Shown in pieces: positions 8,071 through 17,460 of a stretch of 64,000 bases of DNA (position 1 is the first letter of the stretch; each line of letters opens with the position of its first letter). This stretch comes from Methylobacterium sp. NMS14P. Lineage in GTDB: Bacteria; Pseudomonadota; Alphaproteobacteria; Rhizobiales; Beijerinckiaceae. The position numbers and the translations under genes were made by a program. The stretch is from contig NZ_CP087106.1 in assembly GCF_028583545.1 (NCBI RefSeq), positions 186,001 to 250,000 of the forward strand. Reading direction: 5' to 3'. The notes under the pieces were generated by a model. The model made no database searches, was not told where the DNA came from, and saw only the letters and a list, made by a program, of their open reading frames with translations.

Positions 8071-9513
8071 CTACTCCGCGGGCTGCGCGAGGGGGCGGGC
8101 GGCATCCTGCGCGCCGGCGACGAGGGCGGGGGCGGGCGTGATGCCGGCGGTGCGGATCGGCTGTCCGGGGGGCGGGCCGGGCTCGTGGGCGTGCGGCGCC
8201 TGGTTGAACAGGTGCAGGAGGTACCAGATGCCCGTGCCGAACACCGCGAGGTAGACCGCCGCGAAGGCCGCCAGCGAGGCGGCGACGGCCGGGGCCGCCA
8301 CCGGGGACACGCTGTCGACGGTGCGCAGGGCGCCGTAGACGGTGAAGGGCTGACGACCGGCTTCCGTCACCGTCCAGCCGGCCGTGACGGCGATCAGCCC
8401 GGACGGCCCCATGCCGACGGCGAAGCGGTGCAGCCAGGCGGTGTCGTAGAGCCGTCCCCGATGGCGCAGCCACAGAGCGGCGAGGCCCAGGGCGATCATC
8501 AGCAGGCCGAGGCCGACCATGATCCGGAACGACCAGAACACCAGCGGGAGGTTGGTCGGCCAGAGGTCGCGCGGCATGTCGTTGAGGCCGCGGACCTCAC
8601 CGTCGAGATCGTGGGTCAGGTAGAGGCTGGCGAGGCCGGGGATCCCGATCCGGTCCCGCACCGCGCGTGCCTCCGCGTCCGGCCATCCGAACAGGATCGC
8701 GGGGGCCCGGCGCTCCGTCCGGAAATGCCCCTCCATGGCGGCGACCTTGGCGGGCTGGTGCTGGTAGGAATTGCCGCCGTGGAGGTCGCCGATCACCAGC
8801 TGGGCCGGGGCCACCGCGGCGGCCATCCACATGGCCATCGAGAACATCAGACGGGCCCGGGGGTTGGCCCGGTCGCGCAGCAGGTGCCACGCGCCCACCG
8901 CGCCGACGATCATCGCGGTGGTGAGGTAGGCGCCGGTGACCGTGTGGGCGAAGCGGTAGGGGAAGGACGGGTTGAAGACGATCGCCCACCAGTCGGCCGG
9001 GTTGAAGCGGCCGTCCGGCCCGACGACGTGGCCGGTGGGCGTCTGCATCCAGGAATTGGCCGAGAGGATCCAGAACGCCGAGGTGAGGGTGCCGACGGCG
9101 ACGAGGCAGGTCGCCAGGAAGTGCAGCCCCTTGCCGACCCGCTCCAGGCCGAACAGCATGACGCCGAGGAAGCCGGCCTCCAGGAAGAAGGCCGTGAGCA
9201 CCTCGTAGCCGAGGAGCGGCCCGAGCACGGGGGCCGTCCGGTCGGCGAAAACCGACCAGTTGGTGCCGAACTGGTAGCTCATGACCAGGCCCGACACGAC
9301 GCCCATCGCGAAGGCGACCGCGAAGATGCGGAGCCAGTAGCGGTAGGTGTCCAGATAGACGGCCCTGCCGGTCCGCAGCCAGAAGCCTTCGAGCACGGCG
9401 AGGTAGCTCGCGAGCCCGATGGTGAAGGCCGGGAACAGGAAGTGCCAGACGACAGTGAGCGCGAACTGGGCTCGCGCGAGATTGACTGCACTCGGCAGTT
9501 CGAGGGCGGACAT
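8071..9513 (-). CDS. cioA: Cytochrome bd-type (cyanide-insensitive) ubiquinol oxidase subunit I
   Basis: 480 residues with about nine membrane helices. Near the N-terminus, ARAQFALTVVWHFLFP carries the heme-ligand His. A second ligand region is RFAHTVTGAYLTTAM, and the periplasmic loop has HGGNSYQHQPAKVAAMEGHF. The quinol loop is short, as in CIO-type rather than E. coli long-loop oxidases. The conserved GWTVTEAGRQPF has Phe where GRQPW is usual. It heads a two-gene operon with subunit II. An FNR/FixK-type box lies 58-71 bases upstream, which fits low-oxygen induction. The calls CioA and CydA describe the same family here. Confidence 0.95.
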   Translation of the reverse strand: MSALELPSAVNLARAQFALTVVWHFLFPAFTIGLASYLAVLEGFWLRTGRAVYLDTYRYWLRIFAVAFAMGVVSGLVMSYQFGTNWSVFADRTAPVLGPLLGYEVLTAFFLEAGFLGVMLFGLERVGKGLHFLATCLVAVGTLTSAFWILSANSWMQTPTGHVVGPDGRFNPADWWAIVFNPSFPYRFAHTVTGAYLTTAMIVGAVGAWHLLRDRANPRARLMFSMAMWMAAAVAPAQLVIGDLHGGNSYQHQPAKVAAMEGHFRTERRAPAILFGWPDAEARAVRDRIGIPGLASLYLTHDLDGEVRGLNDMPRDLWPTNLPLVFWSFRIMVGLGLLMIALGLAALWLRHRGRLYDTAWLHRFAVGMGPSGLIAVTAGWTVTEAGRQPFTVYGALRTVDSVSPVAAPAVAASLAAFAAVYLAVFGTGIWYLLHLFNQAPHAHEPGPPPGQPIRTAGITPAPALVAGAQDAARPLAQPAE

Positions 9514-9570
9514 CGCGGTCTCCAGAGGGGACGAACGCGGCAGCTCTGCCGCGGCCCGGAGGCGGACGCG

Positions 9571-9584
9571 TTGATTCAGCTCAA
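9571..9584. promoter_or_regulatory. FNR/FixK-type box upstream of cioAB
   Basis: TTGATTCAGCTCAA matches the FNR/FixK consensus TTGAT-N4-ATCAA at 9 of 10 defined positions and TTGA-N6-TCAA exactly. It lies in the divergent promoter region, centred about 64 bases upstream of the cioA start. This suggests activation of the oxidase by an FNR/FixK/Anr-like regulator at low oxygen; the site is seen directly, the regulation is inferred. Confidence 0.6.
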
Positions 9585-9618
9585 GGCCGCAGCCGCGAAT
9601 CCGGGGGCTTCGGCGCGA

Positions 9619-9632
9619 TTGCGCTGGATCAA
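9619..9632. promoter_or_regulatory. Second FNR/FixK-type box, near the usp promoter
   Basis: TTGCGCTGGATCAA fits the relaxed FixK2-style consensus TTG(A/C)-N6-(T/G)CAA and has a perfect right half-site (ATCAA). It is centred about 73 bases upstream of the universal stress protein start, mirroring the other box relative to cioA. Confidence 0.45.
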
Positions 9633-9698
9633 GGCCGTCGCCCGCGCGTGCGGCGACGGTGGCGCAGGGTCCCGGTCAGGGCTCGCGAGGAGAGCGCC

Positions 9699-10511
9699 AT
9701 GTCCTACGCCAACATCCTGGTCTCGGTGGATTTCGCCGAGGCGACGGCCGACCGCGTCCGGCTCGCGGCCGCGCTGGCGCGCCGCTTCGACGCGACGCTC
9801 ACCGGCGCCGCCGCGGCCGAGGTGCCGGCGCCGCTCTTCGCCCACGACATCCGGGACGCGCAGGCCCAGTACGAGCGCTCGAAGGCGAAGATCCTGCAGG
9901 AGGTCGAGCGCGCGCAGGCCGTCTTCGCCCGGTGCGCGGGCACGGCGCCCCGCACCGCCTGGCGGGGCGGCGCGGACCGGTCGTTCGCCCATCTCGTGGA
10001 GCGGGGCCGCGCCGCTGACCTGATCGTGGTGGGCGGTGCCGGCGACACCGAGATCGATCCGAGCCCGTTCGGCGTGGCGGTCGCCCCCGTCCTGATGGAG
10101 GCGGGGCGCCCCGTCCTCGTCGTCCCGCAGCACTATGCTGGGGAACCGGGCAAGCGGATCGTCGTGGCCTGGAAGGATACGCCGGAGGCGCGGCGGGCGA
10201 TTTCGGGCGCCCTTCCGTTCCTGCGCTCCGCCGGCCAGGTCTTCGTCGTGACGACCGGTCAGGGCGCCCGCCTCGAGGGGGCCGAGGAGGTCGCGGCCCA
10301 TCTCAGGCTCCACGGCGCGGCCGTCACGACCCACCTGCTGACCACGGCGGTCAGCGATGGGGAGGAGATCCTGCGGTTCGCCCGCGCGCAGGAGGCCGAC
10401 CTGATCGTCATGGGAGCCTACGGCCACTCGCGCCTGCGGGAGTGGGCCTTCGGCGGCGCTACCCGCGACGTCCTGCAGGCGAGCAGTCTCTGCTGCCTGA
10501 TGGCGCATTGA
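9699..10511 (+). CDS. Universal stress protein, tandem UspA domains
   Basis: 270 residues in two Usp halves. Domain 1 starts MSYANILVSVDFAEATADRV and ends near VLVVPQHYA. Domain 2 starts RIVVAWKDTPEARRAI and carries the ATP-site glycine motif GAYGHSRLREWAFGG; the first copy is degenerate (GGAGDTEIDPSPFG). The ATG at 9699 follows GAGGAGAG at good spacing, so longer upstream starts are unlikely. It is divergent from cioAB and shares its regulatory region with two FNR/FixK-like boxes. This matches the frequent pairing of Usp genes with low-oxygen regulons. Confidence 0.88.
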   Translation: MSYANILVSVDFAEATADRVRLAAALARRFDATLTGAAAAEVPAPLFAHDIRDAQAQYERSKAKILQEVERAQAVFARCAGTAPRTAWRGGADRSFAHLVERGRAADLIVVGGAGDTEIDPSPFGVAVAPVLMEAGRPVLVVPQHYAGEPGKRIVVAWKDTPEARRAISGALPFLRSAGQVFVVTTGQGARLEGAEEVAAHLRLHGAAVTTHLLTTAVSDGEEILRFARAQEADLIVMGAYGHSRLREWAFGGATRDVLQASSLCCLMAH

Positions 10512-10582
10512 TGGCGTGGATTGGCGCGGCGACCGCCTCGATCGCCGACGGGGCGACCGACGCGCGCCCGGCCGGTGCGGTT

Positions 10583-11536
10583 CTAGCGCGCGAAATGGGT
10601 GGTCGACATGCGGTCCGTGACGAGTTCGCACGGGACCCCGTCGACGTGCGGAACCGGCTCGCGCCGGATGAGCGCGAGGGCGTCGTCGACCGCGCGACGG
10701 CTCAGGGTGCCGGCGTCCTGGTAGATCGTCACGGCGAGGCGCTTGTCCTGCATCGCCTGCATGCCGTCGGCGGTCGCATCCACGCCGCCGATGAGGATCC
10801 GGCCCGCCGGGATCCCGGCAGCCTCGACCGCCTCGGCGGCGCCGAGCGCCATCTCGTCGCTGCCGGCGGCGATGACATCGATGCCGAGGCCGCGGGTGAG
10901 CCACCCGGCGACGGCGGCCCGCGCCGGCGCGCGGCCCCCATCGGCCGTCGTCTCCGCGACGAGCCGGAGTCCCGGGCTCACGGAGAGCACGTCCCTGGCG
11001 CCCTTCTGTCGGAGCACCGAGGCGGGATCGGAGGCGCTGCCCGCGATGAGCGCGACGCGCCCGGTGCCGCCCAGCATCTGAGCGAGCTTGCGCATCTGCA
11101 GACGCCCGGCAACGAGGTCGTGCGGAACGACATGCGTGACCCGTCCGGCGAACCAGTCCGCGCGCGGGCCCTGACCGATGAGGACCAGCGGGACGTCCGC
11201 CTCGAGGGCCAGCCGGGTGATCTCCTCGCGGGCCGACAGGTCGACCGGCATCACCACGAGGGCGTCGACCTTCGCGGCGATGAACTTCCGCACCTGAGCG
11301 ATCTGCACCTCGCCCGCACCCTCAGGTGCCTCGGCGAAGCGGGCCTCCACGCCGCGCGCGCGCGCGTGCTCGTCGAGGCCGTCGTGCAGGCGCCGGGCGG
11401 CAGCCGCCGGCGGCGTCAGGATCGCGATCGTGGCAGCCGAGGCCGGAAACGCCCAAGCCCCGAGGGCGAGGACGAGGGTTCCCGTCCGGAGCGACCCGCC
11501 GATGAAGCGGCCACGCGCCCACTCGGTTGAGCTCAT
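10583..11536 (-). CDS. Periplasmic sugar-binding protein, RbsB-like
   Basis: 317 residues with an N-terminal signal sequence (TGTLVLALGAWAFPASAA), then the type I periplasmic-binding fold of the ribose/galactose family. Landmarks are IAILTPP, FIAAKVDALVVMPVDLSA, VTHVVPHDLVAGRLQMRKLA, IDVIAAGSDEMALGAAEAVE and ILIGGVDATADGMQAM. No ATPase or permease genes lie nearby. Instead a chemoreceptor gene sits 36 bases upstream on the same strand, so it may present a ligand to that receptor rather than to a transporter. That role is inference; the fold is clear. Confidence 0.82.
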   Translation of the reverse strand: MSSTEWARGRFIGGSLRTGTLVLALGAWAFPASAATIAILTPPAAAARRLHDGLDEHARARGVEARFAEAPEGAGEVQIAQVRKFIAAKVDALVVMPVDLSAREEITRLALEADVPLVLIGQGPRADWFAGRVTHVVPHDLVAGRLQMRKLAQMLGGTGRVALIAGSASDPASVLRQKGARDVLSVSPGLRLVAETTADGGRAPARAAVAGWLTRGLGIDVIAAGSDEMALGAAEAVEAAGIPAGRILIGGVDATADGMQAMQDKRLAVTIYQDAGTLSRRAVDDALALIRREPVPHVDGVPCELVTDRMSTTHFAR

Positions 11537-11572
11537 GAGGCCTGTTCCGTCCCGCTCGCCGCGTGCCCCGTT

Positions 11573-13303
11573 TCAGGCGGCACGGAGGCTCTCCAAGATG
11601 CCGGCGATCTCGTCGCCGAGACGCGCGGTGTCCCGCGTCAGGCGCTCCGCCGCGGTGAGCACGGCGGTCGCAGCCGGATCGGCCGCCTCGGGCGTGCTGG
11701 CGACGTCCGCGCTGTCGGCGCCGAGCCGCTCGGTATCGTCTGTCGCCTCCGCGACGGTCAGCGCGACCGCCCGCGCGGCCGCGCCCTGCCGCTCCGCGGC
11801 ATCGCCTATGGCACGCGCCGCGCGGCTCATGTCCTCGACCCGCGCCGTGATGCCCGCGATTGCCGACACCGCTTCCGCGGTCGAGCCGCGGATCTCGGCC
11901 ACGTGCTGGCCGATGAGGTCAATGGCCGCCTTGGTCTGAGCGGCCAGGACCTTCACTTCGGAAGCGACCACCGCGAAGCCGCGGCCCGCGTCGCCGGCAC
12001 GGGCAGCCTCGATCGTGGCGTTGAGCGCCAGAAGATCGGTCTGGGCGGCGATCTTGGCGACCATGCGGACGACGTCGCCGATCCGGTCCACGGCGCCGCT
12101 GAGCGCCTGCACGCGGGCGGTGGACTGCACCGCGTCCGCCGCGGCGATCCCGGCCAGGGTTGCGGCGGCCGCTGCCCGCGCCCCGACCTCCTCGACCCCC
12201 ACCCCGAACTCATCGGCAGAGACGGCGATCCGCCGGACGCTGGATCGCGTCCGCTCGAGCAGAGCACCTATCCTGGCCGATCGACGTTCCGTCTCGCGGA
12301 TCGCCCGGCCAACGCCGTCGGCGGTCCCGCGCAGCGCCGCAGCGGTGGAAGACACGGTCTCGACGATGCCGGCGATCGTGGTCTCGACCTGCCCGGTCGC
12401 CTCTTCGACCACGATGCGCCGCCGCTCGCCCTGCGCGCGCACCCGAGCAGCCTCCGCGTCCCGCAGCTCAGCGTGGCGCAGGATCTCTTGAAGGGCTCTC
12501 GTGGCGGCCGCCACGACGCCGAGTTCGACGGCACCCGCGGTCGATGGGATCGCAACCGTGAGATCCTTGTCGGCCAGTCGCTGCAGGGCGGAGGCCAGCG
12601 CGGTCATCGGGTGCGCGACGCGGCGCAGGGCGAGTTGCACCAGCCCCAGGGCAGCGAGGGCGGCGCTCAACAGGCCGATCGCGAGCGCCAGGCGATAGGT
12701 CGTATCGGCGGCATCGACGGCCTCGACCAGCCCGGTGACGCCGTCGCGGTCGGTCAGCACCGCATCGGCCGCCCGCGTGACGGCCGCGGCGTCGGCCTGC
12801 AGCGCTGTCATCAGGACCGTGTCGGCGAGATCGCGTTCCCCGGCACGGTCGTGCGCGGCCACCTCGGCCTCCGCGGCCAGGAAATGCTGCCAGGCTTCCC
12901 ACAGACCTTGCGCCAGTTTCCGCTCGTCCGCCGTCCTGACGGTGGGCGCGTAGGCGCTCCAGGCCTTCGTAAATGCCTCGTGCGCCCGCGTATTTCGGTC
13001 GATGTCGTCGCGGCGCACCGCGACGGTGGATGCGGCGTGCGCCAGATGGTCGAGCGCACGGAGTTCCTGTGTCAGCTGCTTCATGGTGCCGAGAAGCCTG
13101 ACAGCCGTAATTTCTCGGGCCAGAGATCGACTGGCAAAATCGATCGCGCCGAACTGGACCGCCGTAACGCACCCGATCGCGATGGAGACACAGAACATCG
13201 AGGCTGAGAAGCCGATCACAATTGTTCTGAGACGCAGATTACAATGATTTCTGCTCCAGATCGGACGGTACACCATAGACTCTGCCCGAGTCGAGACCTC
13301 CAT
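11573..13303 (-). CDS. Methyl-accepting chemotaxis protein, membrane-bound
   Basis: 576 residues. TM1 is at about 25-50, a helical periplasmic sensor lies at about 50-200, TM2 at about 200-225 ([19 protein letters not shown]), then HAMP. The cytoplasmic signalling domain ends at the C-terminus, with the conserved hairpin [20 protein letters not shown] then AVVASEVK. It transmits ligand signals to CheA/CheW. No pentapeptide CheR tether is visible at the end (LESLRAA). The gene precedes a periplasmic sugar-binding protein in one probable operon. The start is uncertain: the first ATG lacks a clear ribosome site, and Met10 is an alternative. Confidence 0.88.
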   Translation of the reverse strand: MEVSTRAESMVYRPIWSRNHCNLRLRTIVIGFSASMFCVSIAIGCVTAVQFGAIDFASRSLAREITAVRLLGTMKQLTQELRALDHLAHAASTVAVRRDDIDRNTRAHEAFTKAWSAYAPTVRTADERKLAQGLWEAWQHFLAAEAEVAAHDRAGERDLADTVLMTALQADAAAVTRAADAVLTDRDGVTGLVEAVDAADTTYRLALAIGLLSAALAALGLVQLALRRVAHPMTALASALQRLADKDLTVAIPSTAGAVELGVVAAATRALQEILRHAELRDAEAARVRAQGERRRIVVEEATGQVETTIAGIVETVSSTAAALRGTADGVGRAIRETERRSARIGALLERTRSSVRRIAVSADEFGVGVEEVGARAAAAATLAGIAAADAVQSTARVQALSGAVDRIGDVVRMVAKIAAQTDLLALNATIEAARAGDAGRGFAVVASEVKVLAAQTKAAIDLIGQHVAEIRGSTAEAVSAIAGITARVEDMSRAARAIGDAAERQGAAARAVALTVAEATDDTERLGADSADVASTPEAADPAATAVLTAAERLTRDTARLGDEIAGILESLRAA

Positions 13304-13700
13304 GAGGCATCTATTTTACAATCTGCAGAAAATCAATCGCTCGCGATGATCGTCATCGCCAGTTCATTCGAAACGTTTCTACGCTTTCAAAGTCTATTAA
13401 TTGGAATTATAGACTGCATTTTTGCATCAAGGTCCGCATTCAAAGCATTTTTATCGCACTCTTAGACATCGGAGATCTATATCGATGGGCAATACTGAGA
13501 GGACGCGCGATGTTGTGGGGCGAGCAGCCGTGCGGCGGCAGGCGCGGGTTGGCCGGCCGGACGCCCCGTTTCCCCCGCGGAGAGTCCGGCCCTGGCAGGG
13601 GACACGGAACATCCGCTCCGTGGTCCGCTGGCGGCGGAAGTACCCCCTATGAGGCGCTGCCAGGCGAACGCGTCGACACATGAATCGCGGCCGGGTTCAT
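13304..13700. other. AT-rich intergenic stretch, no gene seen
   Basis: Bases 13304-13480 are clearly richer in A+T than their surroundings, consistent with the promoter of the minus-strand chemoreceptor. Open frames here lack the third-position GC bias of neighbours and show no recognisable domain. I see no further feature. Confidence 0.5.
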
Positions 13701-13717
13701 CGCGGCGGGCCGCCGCG
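13701..13717. terminator. GC-rich hairpin after the small membrane peptide gene
   Basis: CGCGGCG-GGC-CGCCGCG forms a perfect 7-bp stem with a 3-base loop, 13 bases past the stop of the minus-strand 30-codon gene. No T-run follows, so it is a possible rather than certain terminator. Confidence 0.35.
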
Positions 13718-13729
13718 GTGAGGGCCGCG

Positions 13730-13822
13730 TCAGAGCGGCTTGGACTGCTGGGCGCGCATCCACAGCAGACCGGCGACCCCCATCCAGGGACACACGAAGA
13801 CGATGAAGGCGACCAACCCCAT
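13730..13822 (-). CDS. Small single-span membrane peptide, 30 residues
   Basis: A 30-codon frame starting ATG-GGG-TTG with a near-perfect ribosome site, GGAGG, five bases before the ATG. The product begins MGLVAFIVFVCPWMGVAGLL and ends with Trp-Met, a basic Arg, and the tail AQQSKPL, giving one hydrophobic helix (about 2-22) and a short polar C-terminus. The consensus ribosome site, hydrophobic composition and following hairpin argue for a real gene. Family unknown; it is reminiscent in size of accessory peptides of membrane complexes, but no partner is adjacent. It lies 29 bases after a weaker 72-codon frame on the same strand. Confidence 0.55.
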   Translation of the reverse strand: MGLVAFIVFVCPWMGVAGLLWMRAQQSKPL

Positions 13823-13851
13823 GGGGACCTCCCGGCCGAGTGCAGCGGACG

Positions 13852-14070
13852 TCAGGAAATGCCCGGGGTTTTTGCCGGATCCCGCTTATCGGACACGGCC
13901 CGGGCTTGCCGCGCCATGGCGATCAACTCCGAGGCCGTGAGGCCGCGGAGCGGTGGCGGCTCGGGAAGGGCAGCGAGTCCCGGCGAACGCGGTGCGGGCG
14001 GAAGGGCGGCCGCGCGCCCGGGCCAGAGCCGCCCCAGCCGTCCCGCCTTCCGCAAGCTTCGTTCCGCCAC
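13852..14070 (-). CDS. Possible small unknown protein, 72 residues
   Basis: GTG start with GGGAGA about 8 bases upstream. The N-terminal half is rich in Arg, Pro and Ala; the C-terminal part (LTASELIAMARQARAVSDKR) is a plausible amphipathic helix. It would be the first gene of a pair with the 30-residue membrane peptide. No recognisable family. Coding status is uncertain because the N-terminal part could be a chance GC-rich frame. Confidence 0.3.
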   Translation of the reverse strand: MAERSLRKAGRLGRLWPGRAAALPPAPRSPGLAALPEPPPLRGLTASELIAMARQARAVSDKRDPAKTPGIS

Positions 14071-14680
14071 GCATCTGTCTCCCGCGCATCGAGTGCGGTC
14101 ACGGGTAGGCGAGGGCCTCGGAGAAGGTTAGCGGGGCCGGAACAGGGGTCGGACACGGGACCGGCGTCGGGCGTATGCGAGCCCCCCTGGGCAGGCGCGC
14201 CCGTCGCCCTACCGCTGGCGTTTTCGCGATTCTCGGCGGATCGGCCGGCAAGCACACCACCGGATGATGTCGCCCGGATCCTCACGAAAGCGGCGCTCAG
14301 CCGCCGGCGAGCTCCGCAGGGTCGGGACCGTCGAGAGGGCCGATGCGTCGAGCCACCGGCGCGCCGATGGCGCTGCTTGAGCGAAGGCCACGTCTACTCC
14401 GGAAATACCCGATGACACCGCGACAAGCGGCGCGCGATGGCAGCCCTGCTACCGCGAGCATTCCGGGGCGCCGCGTTTTTTTTGAATTGCTGGCTGAATC
14501 GAACACGGGTTCGAGAATCGTAGATCGGTTCGGAAAAGCCTGGACGATCATCGTGTCCCGATCGGCTCGGGCTCGGGACACGCGATCAACATCTGCGGCG
14601 ATCGGCCGGCCTGACGACTTAACGGGTTGCCGTGACTCCCTGACCCCTTCGCGTCGGTACGTGTTCAGATCAGGCGGTGT
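14071..14680. other. Intergenic region without supported genes
   Basis: About 600 bases with several overlapping short frames on both strands, none with a ribosome site, domain or consistent codon bias. It may contain decayed sequence and the promoter of the downstream kinase. Nothing further can be supported. Confidence 0.45.
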
Positions 14681-14701
14681 CGCGCCGGCTTACCCGGCGC
14701 G
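14681..14701. promoter_or_regulatory. Perfect 8-bp hairpin upstream of the HWE kinase
   Basis: CGCGCCGG-CTTAC-CCGGCGCG is a perfect 8-bp inverted repeat with a 5-base loop, about 100 bases before the kinase start. It could be a leader structure or an operator; no T-run immediately follows (the next bases are GTTGAGCAAAAA). Confidence 0.3.
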
Positions 14702-14800
14702 GTTGAGCAAAAATCACCCCTCTGTGATGCTGGCGCAGGACCGCCGCACGCTATCTGAGCTAAACGAACCCTCCCGGCTTTCGGCGCTGAGAGAGCGAAC

Positions 14801-15520
14801 ATGGCAGAGCCTGAAGCAACGGACGCGCGCCTCGCGCAGCTCGAAGCGGACAACGCCCGTCTCCGCCGCCTCCTGGACAAGTCCGGGACACCGGACGGTC
14901 TGCGTCACGGCTTGCGCGACACGTTGGCGATGCTGCGGGCTGTCCTGCGGCTCTCGGCCGAGACCGCCGAAACCGTCGACGGCTACGCGACGCACCTCGA
15001 AGGTCGGCTCGACGCCATCGCGCGGGTGCGGGTCGCGGCCGACACCTTCGGCGAGGTCAGCCTGCACACGCTGATCTCCGACGAGTTGATGATCCACCTG
15101 ATCCGCGAAGGCGAGCAGGCGACGCTGGAGGGCCCGACTGTGCGCCTCAGGCCGAAGGCCGCGCAGCTGATGGCCCTGGCAGTCCACGAACTCTGCAGCA
15201 ACGCGGTCGAGCACGGCGCCTTCGGTCTCTCGAAGGGCGGTGTCGACGTCACCTGGGCCGTCGCCGGTGACGGGAAGAGCGCGCCCGGTGACCTGACGCT
15301 CGTCTGGAAGGAGTCGGGCGGCACCGGCGTCACGCAGCCGGGCCGGCGCGGCTTCGGCATGCAGGTGCTCACCGAGATGTTGAGCTACGAGCTGCGCGCG
15401 GCCGTCGCGCTCGCCTTCGAGCCCGACGGGTTGCGCTGCACGGTGAGCTGCCCGCTGATCCCGCGGATCGGGCGCTTGGTCGAGGACGAGCGCGCGGACG
15501 AAGCCGGCGAACCGGGCTGA
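14801..15520 (+). CDS. HWE/HisKA_2-family sensor histidine kinase, soluble
   Basis: 239 residues with no membrane segment or PAS domain. A short coiled coil (about 5-25) is followed by a phospho-acceptor region LRHGLRDTLAMLRAVLRLS, where His sits in the HWE position. The N-box is AVHELCSNAVEHGAFGLSKG, the W-x-E hallmark of the HWE class is LVWKESGG, and the G-box is GRRGFGMQVLTEML. The ATG at 14801 follows GAGAGAG. HWE kinases in this lineage often feed single-domain or PhyR-type regulators of the general stress response. No cognate regulator is adjacent, so its partner is unknown. Its input must come from another protein or from the N-terminal coil. Confidence 0.82.
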   Translation: MAEPEATDARLAQLEADNARLRRLLDKSGTPDGLRHGLRDTLAMLRAVLRLSAETAETVDGYATHLEGRLDAIARVRVAADTFGEVSLHTLISDELMIHLIREGEQATLEGPTVRLRPKAAQLMALAVHELCSNAVEHGAFGLSKGGVDVTWAVAGDGKSAPGDLTLVWKESGGTGVTQPGRRGFGMQVLTEMLSYELRAAVALAFEPDGLRCTVSCPLIPRIGRLVEDERADEAGEPG

Positions 15521-15546
15521 TCCGGCGGCCCCCGCTCGGATCGCCG

Positions 15547-17031
15547 TCAGCCGAAGGCCCGCGCGGTCTCCCGGACCTGCCGAGTCGCTCGGTCCGCCCG
15601 GCCGCTCGCCTCCGCGATCGTGGTCATCCCGCCGGAGATCGCCGCGACGTCCTGCGCGGCGGTCTGCATGCTGCCCGACATCTCGCGCATCACCGCGGAT
15701 TGCTCCTCCACCGCCGCCGCGATGGTCGACGAGGCGGCGTCCAGGGTCCGGATGGTGCCCTGGATCGCGTCGATGGCGTCGACGGCTTCGCGGGTCGCCG
15801 CCTGCGTCGAGGAAATCTGGTGGCGGATCTGATCGGTCGCGCGGCCGGTCTGCGCGGCCAGGGTTTTCACCTCCGACGCCACCACCGCGAAGCCGCGACC
15901 GGCCTCACCGGCGCGGGCCGCCTCGATGGTGGCGTTGAGCGCGAGCAGGTTCGTCTGCGCGGCGATGCCGGCGATGAGGCCCAGGACCTCGCCGATCTGC
16001 GCGGCCTGGTCGCTGAGGCCGGTCACGATCCGGCCGGTGCGCTGCGCCTGCTCCACGGCCTGCCCGGCCGTCTCGGCGGCGTGGCTCACGTGCTGGCTGA
16101 TCTCGTCCACCGAGGCCGACAGCTGCTCCGCGCCGGTGGCCACCGACCGGATGTCGCCGGACACGCGGCCCACGCGCGCGACCGCCGCGTCGGCCTGGCG
16201 GGTCACATCCGCGACGGCGTCGCCGATGGCGTCCAGCTCCGCGCCGATGGCGCGCTGCGCGGCGGCGCGCTGCTGCCGTTCACGGACCTGGGCGGTGATG
16301 TCGGTGGCGAACTTGACGACCCGGACGGGCCGTCCGTCCGAATCCGTGATCGGGTTGTAGGTCGCCTGGATCCAGATTTCGCGGCCACCCTTGCCGGTCC
16401 GCCTGAACGCGCCGGACTGGAATTCTCCACGCCCGAGGGCGGCCCAGAACGTCCGGTACTCTTCGCCGACGCGCTCCGCCTCGCCGACGAACAGGCTGTG
16501 GTTCCGTCCGACGATCTCGTCGAGCCGGTAGCCCACCGCGTCGAGGAAATTGGCGTTGGCGCTGAGGATCGTGCCGTCCAGCGAGAAGGCGATCACCGCC
16601 TGCGAGCGGTGCAGCGCGCTGATCTGCCCCTCGAGATCGAGGGCGCGCAGCTTCTGGGCGGTGATGTCCGTGGCGAACTTGACGATCTTGACCGGTCTGC
16701 CGCCGGCGTCGAGCACCGGGTTGTAGGAGGCCTGGATCCAGACCTCCCGGCCCCCCTTGGCAAGCCGCTTGTACTCGGCGCTCGCGAATGTGCCGCGTCG
16801 CAGGCTGTCCCAGAACTGCCGATAGGCGTCGCTCTCCCGCTCGGCCGGCGCGACGAACAGGCTGTGATGCTGGCCGCGGATCTCCTCGAGCGCGTAGCCC
16901 ACCGCCGCGAGGAAGTTCGGGTTCGCGTCGAGGATGGTGCCGTCCAGCGCGAACTCGATCGTGGCGAGAGACCGGCCCAGGGCCGCGAGCTTGGCAGCCT
17001 GATCTCTCCGAGCCTTCGCGCGCGCGAACAT
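15547..17031 (-). CDS. Soluble PAS-PAS methyl-accepting chemotaxis protein
   Basis: 494 residues. Two near-duplicate PAS domains (about 20-130 and 140-255), each with the same core: [17 protein letters not shown] and [17 protein letters not shown], then [18 protein letters not shown] and [24 protein letters not shown]. The MCP domain has [20 protein letters not shown]. There is no membrane helix, so it is cytoplasmic, of the BdlA/Aer-like redox or energy-sensing type. The start at 17031 is chosen because GGAGG lies five bases upstream; a longer frame to 17076 lacks a ribosome site. It converges with the HWE kinase gene. Confidence 0.9.
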   Translation of the reverse strand: MFARAKARRDQAAKLAALGRSLATIEFALDGTILDANPNFLAAVGYALEEIRGQHHSLFVAPAERESDAYRQFWDSLRRGTFASAEYKRLAKGGREVWIQASYNPVLDAGGRPVKIVKFATDITAQKLRALDLEGQISALHRSQAVIAFSLDGTILSANANFLDAVGYRLDEIVGRNHSLFVGEAERVGEEYRTFWAALGRGEFQSGAFRRTGKGGREIWIQATYNPITDSDGRPVRVVKFATDITAQVRERQQRAAAQRAIGAELDAIGDAVADVTRQADAAVARVGRVSGDIRSVATGAEQLSASVDEISQHVSHAAETAGQAVEQAQRTGRIVTGLSDQAAQIGEVLGLIAGIAAQTNLLALNATIEAARAGEAGRGFAVVASEVKTLAAQTGRATDQIRHQISSTQAATREAVDAIDAIQGTIRTLDAASSTIAAAVEEQSAVMREMSGSMQTAAQDVAAISGGMTTIAEASGRADRATRQVRETARAFG

Positions 17032-17460
17032 CGTTTCCTCCGCATCCCGTGACGAGCGTGCGGCCGAAGCGCGCACCTGTGCGATCAGATCAAGTTGTTC
17101 TTGATCGAAGTCACTTTTTATCGGGCTGGGCGACGTCAGAGATCTGTCGATGCCCGGCTATAGCGAGACCCGAAATAGGGTGACACCGTTGCGCGGCCGT
17201 TAAGATGGCGCGCTCTATCAAGACAATTACGCAGTATGATCGATTATATAGTAATATGCGCAGAGACAGCGATGCAGCTGCAGAGAGTATTAAACCAGCA
17301 TAGATCAGTGGCGCGACTATCGCACGTTGTGCGTGGCCCGCGAGCACCCGCGGCCCGCCAGTTTGCGGTTGTATGATTGGATCGCGGTTCTACCGCCAGC
17401 GATCGACGGGCCGCGCGACGACACGCGCGGAGCCGGAGGGCCGATCGCGGCGCCGGCAAA
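17032..17460. other. Intergenic region between chemoreceptor and urate oxidase
   Basis: About 430 bases. The part at 17200-17310 is AT-rich and probably holds the promoter of the minus-strand chemoreceptor. The part at 17370-17460 is the GC-rich tail behind the urate oxidase gene. No coding frame with bias or ribosome site is seen. Confidence 0.45.

Noticed and set aside
13304..13480. AT-rich stretch considered as a mobile element or transferred fragment
   Set aside because: No terminal repeats, transposase fragments or target duplications; it fits a promoter region of the chemoreceptor.
13600..13640. GGAAC motif considered as an EcfG (general stress sigma) promoter
   Set aside because: The matching CGTT element at the required spacing is absent.
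14297..14581. 94-codon minus-strand frame in the 13.3-14.8 kb gap
   Set aside because: No ribosome site, no recognisable motif, and it ends in GC-shadow-like sequence.
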